Positions 33,685 to 45,719 of a DNA stretch of 64,000 bases are shown piece by piece. The notes beneath the pieces are model-generated. The model was not told the DNA's origin and made no database searches. It saw only the letters and a list, made by a program, of their open reading frames with translations. This DNA is from Triglochin maritima (taxonomy: Eukaryota; Streptophyta; Magnoliopsida; Alismatales; Juncaginaceae). Numbering within the stretch: the first letter of the stretch is position 1; every line of letters begins with the position of its first letter. Made by a program: the position numbers and the translations under genes. The stretch lies in NCBI GenBank assembly GCA_963682175.1, contig OY821782.1:29471741-29535740 (forward strand), in the 5' to 3' direction.

Positions 33685-33780
33685 ACGAGCTCCCATGGAT
33701 AGAGTTGACATTACACAAGGCAAGGACTCTGATCTGGGAACAATCAGTTGACCGACAAGGGCAAATTGTTCGACCGGTCC
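33685..33780. other. Unassigned segment, right part
   Basis: Continuous with 31489-32229 once F is removed, and with 44652 onward once G is removed. It contains GTTGACCG (33748) and GTTCGACCG (33768), 20 bp apart, like a worn unit of the palindrome array in chromovirus I. The exact border with H's LTR is not visible. Confidence 0.4.
33776..33780. repeat. Target site duplication of element G (partner 44652-44656)
   Basis: GGTCC on both sides of G, perfect. Confidence 0.9.
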
Positions 33781-35172
33781 TGATTGACATCATTTCATGC
33801 TTACATTTGTATCTTATATCCATTATCTTTCACCTAAATAATGCTACGTAATGTGCTTTATGTTTGAATTTCAGAAATAAAGAGGTTTGAAGAGAAGAGC
33901 CATGAAAGGACCTAAAAGAAGGAAAAATGACTGAGTTGAGAGACTCAAGGACTAAGATGCAAGATCGAAGGACCTGAATGCAAGAAAGAAGGACCAATGA
34001 GCAAACAAAAATATTCCACACCATCATGGGGAATTTTTTGGCAATTCTATTCGGGTCGGAGCTCCATAAAGCGAGGTAGATGCATCAAAGACCAACAAAT
34101 CCATCTAGATAAGCCCAGAACAAAAACCAGGCGGATCCAAACCCTGTAGACCGCCAATTGGCGGTCTGCAAACGCTGATTGGCCCGGGTCCGATAAGATT
34201 TCTGTGGAGCGTGTATTAGAGTGTGTTTAGGATATTTTTCGTATTTGTTTAGTCCCATACCAGGGGATTGTCCTGGATTACCTTTTTCTATGGCTATAAA
34301 TAGAACTCTCCCTCCTCTCTTGTACCCCATCTCTCTCTTGGTGGCCGTCCTCTCTACTAGAAGTTAAAGCCTTGAAGCAAAAACCCTGGTGGAGAGAGGC
34401 TACTTATAATTGAGTGAGTAATAATAAGATGTTTTCTTTAGTTATGTTGTTTGTTTCTTAGTTTAATTTCTTTTTCATATGCTTGCATGCTTCTTTTGTT
34501 TTACGTCATTTTAGTTAAACTTGTTTCTTAGTTTTCTTATCATTAGTTTAAGCATGTTTTCTTTCCTTAGTATAAATGTTAGTTTAAATATGAGTGTGTA
34601 GTTCCATCCCCTTTTGGGGTGGAGTAGATGTGTGTACATATTATGTAGATGGTATGAATGCTAGACATTATTGTTTGTGAGAGATGTTAGTATGCTTGCT
34701 TGAATTAATAAGAACTTTTACTTGATGGTTTCTGCCATAGAGCTAGGTACATTCCATGCTTGTTTATGTTCTTAATAACAAACTTTTCATGCTCATATTA
34801 ATCACCTAGGTGGTGTTTTAAATGATAGGTCTTTCCATTAGGTACTTCTTATGCATTAATAAACACTAACTACACTTGAGCTTCTTGTATGCATTCACCA
34901 CACTTATTTCATGTGCACACACACACTCCACCCTTTAGGGGTTTTCCATTCCTGAGTTCTATCTTCCTTTATTAGTTGCTTAGTTTAGTTTGTTTTGTGA
35001 TTTCATTTCCTCCTTTCTAGTTTACTAGTTTAGTCTAGTCAATCTTTCTCTCCTTTCTTTCCCACTCGCCTTGGCACAAACCAAAAGCCGACACACCTCT
35101 CTGTGGATAGACCCGTATTTTCCACCACTTCAATGCGGCCGTGCACTTGCGGTTAATTAAACATATCAATCA
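33781..35172 (+). repeat. 5' LTR of element G
   Basis: TGATTGACATC to ATCAATCA, about 1,392 bp. Palindrome GACCGCCAATTGGCGGTC at 34149-34166 with a degenerate partner 21 bp on. TATA at 34295-34303. Confidence 0.92.
34149..34187. promoter_or_regulatory. Palindrome pair in U3 of G
   Basis: A perfect copy at 34149-34166 and a worn one starting near 34170. In the 3' LTR the pair is at 43623 and 43644, 21 bp apart. Confidence 0.7.
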
Positions 35173-35178
35173 AATTTT

Positions 35179-35195
35179 TGGGACCGTTGCCGGGG
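35179..35195 (+). other. Primer-binding site of G (tRNA-Asp type)
   Basis: TGGGACCGTTGCCGGGG, two mismatches from the tRNA-Asp complement. It starts 6 bp after the LTR. Confidence 0.85.
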
Positions 35196-36323
35196 AGGTG
35201 CTCTGTCCAGACTTTTGTTTGGACGATTCGAGTGGTTTTAATTTTTTGGTTTTAGTTTTTGTTTGTTTCAGGTATTGTGAGGATCAAGGCGAGGCTACTA
35301 GAGGAATTTGAGGACAAAATCTTCAACAAAGACCGCCAATCAGCAGTCTGGGACCGCCAATTGGCGGCTTGGTGAGCTTCATTTGCTCTCAATTGTGTTC
35401 TGGTTGTTCTTTACTTCAGTGTAGTTGTCTGGGAGCGCAATCGTGCATGCTGTGACTTGTAGTTTGCTCCCAGATCATTAATCACTCCCCCATTAATCAA
35501 CTTGGCCATTAAAATCCAAAGCAAAAGATTAGACATTCTTACATGTTTAGGTCATACATCATATACTTGATTTAGGCACGTAGTTGTCTTTTATTTTAGT
35601 TTTATTTTCAGTTGTTGAGCGCTGGCGTGAGGTACACATTTCCTACACTCATACATGCATTTTTGTATGGCCATGCATTAGTTAGTAGGAATTGCATCGG
35701 GACAAGAGTGAGTTGAGCGTTTGATTGGAGAGTTGATTGCTAGATCTAGGATCAAAACGCTACTAAGGAGGGGTTGTCCCATAAAAGATAAGGTGGGGGA
35801 TTTCATCACCCTTTCCTTGGCCCCAAAAATCACTCTTAATAGAAGCCTTAATTCTAAAAGCAAGTAGACATTGGCCCTATGGATCTCAGACGCACTAGGA
35901 GAGTAATGTAGTTGAGACCGTCATGGCCTGATCCGCGTTGCCTACCTTGTCGATAGTTGGAGGTACTGGATCTCCGGATCTGATTTCACTTGCTGGGCAT
36001 TGTGGTCTTCGTTGTATGGAGGTGAGGCGTGTCGAGGCTAGTGACCTCGAAGTTAGGCGTCGTCTAGCCTAAGGACCCATTGCGTTACATTGTTTGAGTC
36101 GTGCTTTCTAGATTAGGCTTCTACCTTCTCCTATTATCCACGCTAGCTCTAGGATTCTTCCCTCCTCATCGGAGTCCTCTCCTCAACTATTTTCTACGAG
36201 TAGTCTCCCCCTCTTAGTACACCTTCTGTTGCGTGTTATTTTAGAGTCGAGTCGAGCATTTTATGCGAGGTTGGGCTCGTTCTCGTGAGAGTGCTCGACT
36301 TGTGAGAGTGCATTTTTTCTGAG
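35196..36323 (+). other. Untranslated leader of G with palindrome pair
   Basis: Palindromes start at 35331 and 35352 (21 bp apart). An acceptor-like TTTGTTTCAG ends at 35271 and a donor-like GTGAGC starts at 35372. A TTTTCAG ending at 35611 precedes the GCTGGCGTGAGGTAC box. The downstream part is conserved with A, B and D. Confidence 0.7.
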
Positions 36324-37805
36324 ATGGACGGTCGTGGTGATCGGCCATCTCCGCCTCGTGCTCCTTTGGAGCATGAGGCTGAGTCTTTTCGTTGTGACGG
36401 GGGTGACCACGTTCCATACATGGATTATCTCGGTCCGCCACCACCACCACGTAGACCTCCTTCTCCTCCTCCTCTGACTCGAGAGGAAGGGGGCTTCGGT
36501 CAGGATCGAGTTTTTGGTGCACCACCACCTTTAGCTCGACAGGATATACCGATGACTTTGTGGGAGCGGACCCATCCTGTTCGGGCCGCGCAACCTTCTT
36601 GCATAGTTCTTCCCCCAGCTCGTGGGAACAACTATGAGCTGAAACCTCAGTATGTGAGCATGCTTCCTACCTTCACTGCAAATAAAGAGGATTCGTACAT
36701 TTTTATACGTGAATTCGAGGAAGTATGCCCTATGTTCAAGCTTCAACAACTTGATAAGGATTCAGTCCTATTGAGGATGATTTCTTTCGCGTTGAAGGAT
36801 AACGCGAAGAAATGGATGTATAGCCTCCCAGCGAGCTCTATTCGGTCTTGGGATGACTTTGTCACCGTATTTCTGAAGAGATTTTCCCCTCAAAGGAAAA
36901 CTCAATAGATACGGCACCAAATACATCAAATGTATTAGACTGAGACCGAATCTTTTCATGCTTTCTTTGAGAGGTTCAAGGACCTTCTCCAGCAGTGCCC
37001 TCATCATGGACTTGAGCTATGGCAGCTGTGCCAGATTGTTTATGAGGGTCTCAACTACAATACCCGTACATTGTTGGAGTCGATGTGTCAGGGTGATTTC
37101 CAAATGAAACCCATGAATGAGGCATGGGACACTTTTGAGTTAATGGCTGAACGTACCTTTGAGTGGGACACCAGGTGAGAGCCACCAGCTGCCAGATGTC
37201 TTCTGGTCGGGCTGGATCATATCAAGTTGAGTCAACTATCGCGTCTGAGGCGAAATTGGCTGCTCTCATGCGTAGGATTGAGAGTTTAGAGTTGGACCGA
37301 GCTCCTGTAGCTCAGGTCACTACTCCTGGGTGTAGTAGGTGTGGACTTACGCGCCATGATGACTTGGCATGCGCTTACACTCCAAGGGATACTGAGAATG
37401 CAAATGCCATGTATCAACAGAGGTCCCGTAACGACCCGTACAATTACTCCAACAACCTGGGATGGCGTAACCATCCTAACTTCTCTTGGGGGCCTAGTAG
37501 GGGTCACAGTCAGAGCTCGCACGGTCAACCTCCACCTTATCAACCTCCACGCCCACCGACGACCTACCAACCCCCACATCAAAGGTCTCAGCACCATAAT
37601 TACCAACCTGCTCAGGCCTCATCGTCGGGTTATTCCAACCAGACTCCACTACCCAGCGGGTTGACCCCAAGGACCCTTCGAGTGATCCGACCCTTCAAAT
37701 GTTCATGCAGAGCATGTAAAGTACAGTCAAACCTTTGGAAATGCAAGTTAGCCAGTTGGTCGTCAGTTCCATGAACACGAGAAGGGTCAGTTCCCGAGTC
37801 AACCT
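36324..37805 (+). pseudogene. gag of element G (broken)
   Basis: An Athila-type Gag. A proline-rich N-terminus (first 80 residues) is followed by the capsid-like core with EFEEVCPMFKLQQL and ALKDNAKKWMYSLPA, then LWQLCQIVYEGLNYN. A CCHC knuckle CSRCGLTRHDDLAC lies at 37331-37372, with a Pro/Gln/His-rich tail including HPNFSWGPS. In-frame TAG codons occur at 36906 and 36942 (D has CAG at the second place). A frameshift lies near 37175 and others near 37665-37800. The ATG at 36324 opens the longest frame and follows the conserved leader. Confidence 0.87.
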
Positions 37806-38900
37806 GTGGTAAATCCCGGGGGTCAACCTGCTCATGCTAAGCAGAATGTACACAATGTTGAAAGTGACCCTTCCCATCATGCCAATGTTGTCCATACCTT
37901 GAGATCAGGAAGGGTTCTTGACAACAATGTGGAAATGCCTGAAGCCAACCCTGTTGGCGAGACTTCTAAGGAGGGTCTTGAGTCTGTCAAGGAACCTAAT
38001 TCTAAGACTCCTCCTCGTGATTGTTATGTCCCAATAGGTTGACTAAAAACATGATGAGCATTCAGACAAGTAAAGGTGAACATCCCGTTGTTGGACGTTG
38101 TTCAACAAATGTCACCGTATGCCAAGTTCCTCAAGGACCTTTGCACCATAAAGAGAAGAACAAATGTTCTCAAAAAGGCATTTTTGGCCGCCAATGTGAG
38201 CTCGATATTAACTCAACCCATGCAATTCAAATACAAGGACCCAGGTTGTCCAACTGTCGCTTGCATGATTGGTAATGTGACAATCTCTCAAGCTCTATTG
38301 GATTTGGGGGCATCTGTGAATCTCCTCCCTTACTCTGTCTACGTCAACCTTGGAATAGGCGATCTTAAACCAACGAGGACAACCCTCCAGTTGGCTGACA
38401 GATCCGTCAAGATTCCACGAGGGAGTGTGGGGGATGTCCTTATCAAAGTGGGTGAGTTCGTATTTCCAATTGATTTCATCATCTTGGATACTGAACCCGT
38501 GTCCAACCCACGCGGACAAATTCCTGTGATCCTTGGGAGGCCATTTCTTGCGACATCTAATGCTTTGATCAATTTTCGCAATGGCTTGATGAGGTTGTCT
38601 TTTGGAAACCTCACGGTGGATTTCAACATCTTCACTCTTGGTAAGCAACCCGGGCTCTTCGACGACAGTGTCGGAGCCAATTTCATCCAGGACACGGATG
38701 AGTCCGAGTCATTAGGCATGTTCGACTCACATCGACATATTATTGACGTGCCTAATGACCAGGTTGCGAGTGAAGAGAATCTTGAGGAATCTGCCAGTGA
38801 ATCTCTGGATGAGGAGGCACATCTGGGTGCTTGCTCCTCTTACCTCGTGGCCCTTGAGCCACTTGAAAGTAACTCTGAATCCAACAAGGACCCACCTCTG
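37806..38900 (+). pseudogene. protease region of element G
   Basis: After a linker (HTLRSGRVLDNNVEMP) that carries a frameshift between 38040 and 38076, the open frame gives the PLLDVVQQM block, the protease active site DLG (38301-38309), LQLADRS, ILGRPFLATSNALINFRNG and an acidic spacer with SNKDPPLVELKPLP that runs straight into RT. The protease core itself has no internal stop. The SNKDPP segment is the last block shared with the gag-protease-only elements. Confidence 0.85.
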
Positions 38901-40404
38901 GTCGAGCTTAAACCGCTCCCTGATAACCTTAAGTACATCTTTTTAGGGGATAATGAGACATTGCCACTCATTATTGATTCTGAGCTTGCAAAAGATCAAG
39001 AGGTTGCTCTCAAAAAAGTGCTCTTCGAAAACAAAGAGGCTATCGGGTGGTCCTTGAAGGATATCAAGGGAATTAGCCCTGGTATTGTTCAACATCAGAT
39101 CCACATGGAAGAGGATTCTAGGCCCCGCAGGGACCCACAACGAAGATTGAATCTTGTACTGAAATAAGCCATCTGAAAGGAGGTTCTTAAGTGCTTGGAT
39201 CATGGCATAATTTATCCTATCTCTGATAATTCGTGGGTGAATCTTGTCCATGTGGTTACCAAGAAGTCAGGTGTGACGGTTGTGGAGAATGAGCATAATG
39301 AGCTTATCCCGACACGCCTGCAAACTGGCTGGCGAGTTTGCGGTGATTATCGCAAGCTCAATGCGGCAACGCGGAAAGATCATTTCCCGTTGCTATTCAT
39401 TGATCGGATGTTGGAAACATTGGCCGGACATGAGTATTATTGTTTTCTTGATGGATACTCTGGTTACAACCAAATTCCCATCGCCCCTGAGGATCAAGAG
39501 AAAACAACATTTACTTGTCCCTTTGGCACGTTCGCCTACCGTCGCATGCCCTTTGGGTTATGTAATGCGCCGGCAACGTTTCAAAGGTGTATGACCAGCA
39601 TCTTCTCCGATATGGTAGAGCGTTTCCTAGAGATTTTCATGGACGACTTTTCCATATTTGGTGCTTCCTTTGATGAGTGCCTTCATCACTTGAGCCTTGC
39701 CAACAAGCGATGCCGTGAGAAGAACCTCGCTTTCAATTGGGAGAAATGTCACTTCATGGTGAAGCAAGGGATTGTACTTGGACATGTGGTCTCAAAGAGG
39801 GGAATTGAGGTTTATCCCGCCAAAGTGGGTATTATTGCTAATCTCCCACCGCCACGTAGTGTGAAGGATATCCGCACCTTTTTGGGGCATGCTGGATTCT
39901 ATCGGCGGTTCATTCGGGATTTTAGCAAAATTGCTCGACCTCTCGCCGCCTTGTTGGCGAAGGATGCCATTTTTTAGTTCACCCAGGACTACCACCATGC
40001 CTTTTTGACCTTGAAGAAAGAGTTGACTTCAGGTCCTATAATTAAGGCACCGGTGTGGACTGAACCCTTTGAGTTAATGTGTGATGCATCTGACTTCGCT
40101 GTGGGAGCAGTGCTTGGTCAACGATTGGACAAATTGCCTCATGTGATCTACTATACCAGTAGAACACTCAATGATGCCCAATTGAACTACACTGTGACCA
40201 AGAACGAATTCTTAGCGATCATATTTGCTTTGCAGAAATTCTGGTCGTACTTGATTGGCTCCCACGTGATTTTCTATTCTGATCACACAGCCATCAAGCA
40301 CCTCATGGCGAAGAAAGATACAAAATCCCGACTCTTGAGATGGATCTTCTTGTTACAAGAATTTGATCTCAAGATTCGGGACAAAAAGGGTGTGAAAATG
40401 TTGT
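38901..40404 (+). pseudogene. reverse transcriptase-RNase H of element G
   Basis: The RT N-terminus (EAIGWSLKDIKGISP) is followed by in-frame TAA at 39165 and a TGA a few codons on. The frame then resumes with GIIYPISDNSWV, FPLLFIDRMLE, CFLDGYSGYNQI, FGLCNAPATFQRCM and the catalytic FMDDFSIFG (MDD at 39639-39647), the Athila form of YxDD. A TAG at 39975 interrupts the connection. RNase H shows the acidic residues in [21 protein letters not shown] and [11 protein letters not shown] (40080-40300). The reading frame stays the same throughout, so only nonsense changes break this part. Confidence 0.88.
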
Positions 40405-41765
40405 AGCGTACCACCCGTCTCGTCTAGAGACGACCAACCCACATGCCAAATTATTGATGACAAATTTCCTGACGAGCAGTTGTTCACGATCGAAGAAAAC
40501 CCTTGGTTTGCCGACATCTTGAACTACCTCGTGACCGAGCAACTTCCTGTGGGTTGGTCAAAATCTGACCAAACCAAATTTAGATCTTATGTCAGATTCT
40601 TTCACTGGGACGAACCCTACCTATTCAAATACGTCTCTGACCAAATTTTCAGGCGATGCGACCCAGATATCGAGTTCCAAAGTGTGCTCCATTTCTGCCA
40701 CTCTTAGCCATGTGGACACTTTGGAGCAAAGAAAACTGCCGCCAAGGTGCTCCAATCTGGATTCTACTAGCATTCTCTTTTCAAAGATGCTTACGACTTC
40801 TGTAAGCAATGTGATAGGTGCCAGCGCCTTGGCCGGATAAGTCGACGTGACATGATGCCTTTGCAAAATGTCTTTGTTGTTGACATGTTCGATGTGTGGG
40901 ACATCGACTTTATGGGTCCCTTCCCAAACTCGTTCGGGAATGTTTACATTCTGGTGGTTGTTGACTATGTGTCTAAGTGGGTTGAGGCTATACCCACAAA
41001 GACCAATGACAACAAGGTGGTCACCAAATTCTTAAGGGACATTTTTGCGCAATTTGGTACTCCTCGTACCATAATCAGCGATAGGGGTACCCACTACTGT
41101 AATCGCTCCTTTGAAGCGATTATGAGGAAATATTCGATCACCAACAAGCTTGTGACCCCATATCATCCGCAAACTAGTGGGCAGGTCGAAATCTCTAACC
41201 GTCATAATACGCTCCTTTGAATGACGCGTTGTGGGCCTTCCGCACCGCGTACAAGACCAATTTGGGTATGTCCCCATATCGGGTAGTGTACGGCAAGGCT
41301 TGCCACCTACCCGTCGAGCTTGAGCATCGTGCTTTCTGGGCGATCAAGAACCTGAATATTGATCTTCAACAAGCAGGGGTGCAGCATAAACTCGACATTG
41401 TGGAGTTGGAAGATCTACGCAATGATGCGCATGAAAATACCAAAATTCATAAGTCCTAAGCCAAGTTGTTTCATGATCGCATGATTATACGAAAGGTGTT
41501 TACGATCGGGTAGAAGTTGTTGCTCTACAATTCCCGGCTTCATCTATTTGCGGGTAAGCTCCGCAGTCGCTGGTCTGACCCTTTTATTGTCCAAACTGTG
41601 TTTCCTCATGGAGCGGTTGACATCTTGAACCCAGGGAATGGGGACGTGTTCAAAGTTAATGGACAACGCCTGAAACCCTATTTGGAGGGGGCACCAGCCG
41701 AAGTCGAGGAGGTCATGTTCCTTCATGAACCTCTCTCGCACTCAACCATTCATGCTCCAGCATGA
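40405..41765 (+). pseudogene. integrase of element G (broken)
   Basis: After a frameshift around 40405, the spacer and zinc-binding domain are seen ([24 protein letters not shown], about 40690-40840) with TAG at 40705 and a second TAG near 40768. The catalytic core keeps the three acidic residues in contexts [18 protein letters not shown] and [14 protein letters not shown] frameshift at about 41217 leads into [29 protein letters not shown] split over the join, then stops near 41457-41513. The C-terminal part has [16 protein letters not shown]. No chromodomain is seen, as expected for Athila. Confidence 0.86.
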
Positions 41766-43255
41766 ATGGTTGAGCTTTGATGTTTTTATAAAGTTAAATT
41801 TCAAAAAAAAACTCCTTCAGTAAGCATCAATTGTTGTGGGCTCCAACCCTTGAGTATTTGGGTCCCCTTTCTTTCACGTATTTGTATCTCTTCTTTAGCA
41901 TCTCACAGGTTTTGAGGGAATTCGGGTTTGTGTCCATCACTATAACCATGAACTTCCTGTTGTGTTTCATGTTAGTGAGATCTTTCCTTTTTCATGCATA
42001 AATTCATGTAGTATCATGCTCCCATTCATTGAGGACAATGCATGAAGTAGGTGTGGGGGGTTTTTACGTGTGTACATGGTCGAGTCGTTTTTTTATTTTG
42101 TTTTCTTTTGTGTGTATTGAAAGGGTCATGTTAGTGTGCTGCATTTAATATCGATATATTTGCTTGCCATGATCCTTGGGTGTCTTGTCTTCTTTTGCTG
42201 ACCTTGGGTTTTGTGGGTTTTGTGTGTGTTTAGTATGTGTAAAACCGCTGAGAGGCAAAGTAAAAAGAAAGCCCCCAAAATTGTCTTGAACTTGATGCAT
42301 TAGGATATCTACTACAGTGGCTTTAGGACTTATCTAGTCGTTAGGATGCACCCCAGTTTTCACTGGGGGCGAGTAATCATAGGGTTTCAGTACTCAAATA
42401 AATAAAGAAGTCCACCCTGAACCTAGTGAGTCAATAATTCGTGTCTGATAATTTAAGGAAGTTTGTTGTAGTCAAGGACCCTTTGAATCTTGTTGTGAGA
42501 AATTAAGTGTAGGGGTTTTGGTTCATGTGTAGATAAGAAAAAAGTGAGTAGGTGTCTCTCTTCTCGCACGGCTCCTATCACTCGGGAAAGTAGGTCTGAG
42601 GGGACTTTGTGCCTGGTACTTTCGAGTAATCTGACTTGGGATGCGCCGACCAAACTCCCGTTATACGGGTGGTAGGGATTACCCTATGTGGAGATTTGGG
42701 GAAAGGTGCACGTGATAGTGTAAGTCCTCATGGGCAATGATGCATGAAACCTGACCCTGGGAGAATGAAGCTCCAACTAATAAAAAGAAAAAAAACAAAA
42801 AGAAAAAAACAAAAAGAAAAAAAATGGTAGTGCAAATAAGAACCTTAATGGACTTTACACTTTGTATCACTTGAGGATGTTGAGGTTGTCCATGTCTTTC
42901 ACTTAATTCCTTATTTAACTTGCACGAATAGTTTATTATGCTAGGTGTGTGGACTGATTACCTATATAGAGTCGGCCCGTAAGATTACCGCGTCCAATGA
43001 TCGATAAAAATGAGTCAATCGAGTCGAGTTTCAAGATTGAATAATGCATCTATGTTCGGATTTTGTGGGTATATCCGCTGAAAACCCTCAGGAGACAACA
43101 CTCCTCCTCCTTGGCGACAATGAGGTTTAACGGCTTGTTGCACGTGCTAAGTGCAACCGTGATTCCTACGAAAGTGAGTTAGGATTTCTTGTTTTTCGTA
43201 TGCTTCTCTTTCTTTGTTTTGCTCGGGACTAGCAAAAGTTAGGTGTGGGGGTATT
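41766..43255 (+). other. Conserved 3' non-coding region of G
   Basis: Homologous to the same region of A, B, H and J. It includes an A/G-rich stretch (42784-42824), hairpin 1 with one stem mismatch (43106-43125, loop GCGA), a perfect hairpin 2 (43137-43157) and the polypurine tract 43241-43255. An env-like ORF, found in some Athila families, is not present. Confidence 0.75.
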
Positions 43256-44651
43256 TGATTGACATCATTTCATGCTTACATTTGTATCTTATATCCATTA
43301 TCTTTCACCTAAACAATGCTACGTAATGAGCTTTATGTTTGAATTTCAGAAATAAAGAGGTTTGAAGAGAAGAGGCATGAATGGACCTAAAAGAAGGAAA
43401 AAGGACTGAGTTGAGAGACTCAAGGACTAAGATGCAAGATCGAAGGACCTGAATGCAAGATAGAAGGACCAATGTGCAAACAAAAATACTCCACACCATC
43501 ATGGGGAGTATTTTGGAAATTCTATTCGGGTCGAACTCCAGCAAGCGAGGTAGATGCATCTAAGACCAACAAATCCATCCAGAAAATTCCAGAACAAAAA
43601 CCAGGCGGATCCAAACCTTGTAGACCGCCAATTGGTGGTCTGGGACCGCTGATTGGCGGTCCGGGTCCGATAAGATTTCTGTGGAGCGTGTATTAGAGTG
43701 TGTTTAGGCTATTTTTGGTATTTGTTTAGTCTCATACCGGGGGATTGTCCCGGATTACATTTTTCTATGGCTATAAATAGAACTCTCCCTCCTCTCTTAT
43801 ACCCCATCTCTCTCTTGGTAGCCATCCTCTCTACTAGGAGTTAAAGCCTTGAAGCAAAAACCCTGGTGGAGAAAGGCTACTTGTAATTGAGTGAGTAATA
43901 ATAAGATGTTTTCTTTAGTTATGTTGTTTTTTCTTAGTTTAATTTCTTTTTCATATGCTTTCATGCTTCTTTTGTTTTATGTCATTTTAGTTAAACTTGT
44001 TGCTTAGTTTTCTTATCATTAGTTTAAGCATGTTTTCTTTCCTTAGTATAAATGTTAGTTTAAATATGAGTGAGTAGTTTCATCCCCTTTGAGGGTGGAG
44101 TAGATGTGTGTACATGTTATGTAGATGGTATGAATGCTAGACATTATTATTTGTGAGAGATGTTAGTATGCTTGCTTGAATTAATAAGAACTTTTACTTG
44201 ATGGTTTCTGCCATAGTGCTAGGTACATTCCATGCTTGTTTATGTTCTTAATATGCTCACATTAATCACCTAGGTAGTGTTTGAAATGATAGGTCTTGCC
44301 ATTAGGTACTTATTATGCATTAACAAACACTAACTACACTTGAGCTTCTTGTATGCATTCACCACACTTATTTCATGTGCACACACACACTCCACCCCTT
44401 AAGGGTTTTCCATTCTTGAGTTCTATCTAACTTTATTAGTTGCTTAGTTTAGTTTGTTTTGTGATTTGATTTCCTCCTTTCTAGTTTACTAGTTTAGATT
44501 AGTATAGTTTAGTGTAATCAATCTTTCTCTCATTTCTTTCCTACTCTCCTTCGCACAAACCAAAAGTCGACACACCTCCCTGTGGATCGACCCGTATTTT
44601 CCACCGCTTCAACGCGGTCGTGCACTTGCGGTTAATTAAACATGTCGATAA
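43256..44651 (+). repeat. 3' LTR of element G
   Basis: About 1,396 bp. It ends GATAA where the 5' LTR ends AATCA (terminal CA changed to AA); alignment and the GGTCC TSD fix the border. Palindromes at 43623 and 43644, TATA 43772-43780, U5 hairpin 44604-44617. Confidence 0.9.
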
Positions 44652-44952
44652 GGTCCTAATGGATAAGTGTGGATTTTAGTGGCTCGTTTCTGACTTGATT
44701 TCTTGATGTTTGGTGAAGCCGATTTGGTTGTTGCTATTTAGGCCCGAATCTAATTACCAAAATTCTTCTCATGATGGTGTGGAGCTTATTGATTTTCTCA
44801 TTGGTCCTTTTCATTTACATCTAGGTCCTTTTTGCATCTCTTCTTCCCACATGTTTTTTCCTGAAACATAAATATAAACTCGTTACGTAGCATTGCTTAG
44901 GCTAAGAATAAATAATATAAGATACAAAACATACATGATATGATGTCAATCA
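44652..44952 (-). repeat. Start of the 3' LTR of element H
   Basis: The reverse complement begins TGATTGACATCATATC directly after the polypurine tract. About 300 bp match the LTR starts of F and G. The remainder is cut by G's insertion and seems to continue into unassigned sequence. Confidence 0.75.
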
Positions 44953-45719
44953 AATACCCCTACATCTAACTTTTGCTAGTCCCGAGCAAAACAAAGAAAG
45001 AGAAAAATAAAAGAAAGGAAAACGCATACGAAAAATAGGGAAATCATAACTCACTTTCGTAGGAATCACGGTTGCACCTAGAACGTGCAACAACCCGTTA
45101 AACCTCATTGTCGCCGAGGAGGAGTGTTGTCACCTGAGGGTTTTCAACAAATATACCCACAAAATCTGAACATAAATGCAATATTCAATCTACACACTCG
45201 ACTCGTTGGACTCATTTTTATCGATCATTGGACGCGGTAATCCTACGGGCCGACTCTATATAGGTATTAGTCCACACACCTAGCCTAATGAACCATTCGA
45301 GCAAGTTAAATAATGACTTAAGTGAAAGACATGGACAACGTTAACATCCTCAAGTGATACAAAGTGTAAAGTTCATTAAGGTTCTTATTTGTATTTCCAT
45401 TTTTTTTCTTTTTGTTTCTTTTCTTACTTTTACTTTCCTTTTCTTTTTCTTACTAGTTGGCGTTTCATTCACCTAGGGTCAGGTTTCATGCATCATTGCC
45501 AATGAGGACTTACACTATCACGTACACCTTTCCCCAAATCAACACATAGGGCAATCCCTACCACCTGAGTAACAAGAGTTTGGTCGCTGCATCCCAAGTC
45601 AGATGACTCGAAAGGACTAGGCACAAAGTCCCCTCAGACCTAATTTCCCGAGTGATAGGAGTCGTGCGAGAAGAGTGAACACCTACTCACTTATTTCTTA
45701 TCTACACATGAACCAAAAC
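44953..45719 (-). other. 3' non-coding region of H, LTR-proximal part
   Basis: Reverse of the conserved tail. Polypurine tract at 44953-44967. Hairpin 2 is perfect (45071-45091); hairpin 1 has a changed stem (about 45101-45122). It ends at the AAAAC TSD of element I. Confidence 0.72.

Larger units (their letters stand above)
33781..44651 (+). mobile_element. Element G: full-length Athila retrotransposon (gag, PR, RT, RNase H, IN)
   Basis: A 10.9-kb element with LTRs of about 1.39 kb (33781-35172 and 43256-44651), a PBS, gag-pol remains in the order gag, protease, RT, RNase H, integrase, a conserved 3' non-coding block, a polypurine tract and a perfect 5-bp TSD. It is the only Athila copy here with pol and resembles the kind of element that could serve the gag-protease-only copies. 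No env-like frame is seen. Many stops and frameshifts make it inactive. It is inserted at the junction of the unassigned segment and the LTR of H. Confidence 0.95.

Noticed and set aside
41766..43255. env-like third ORF of Athila in G
   Set aside because: No open frame of useful length or membrane-type pattern in the 1.5-kb tail.
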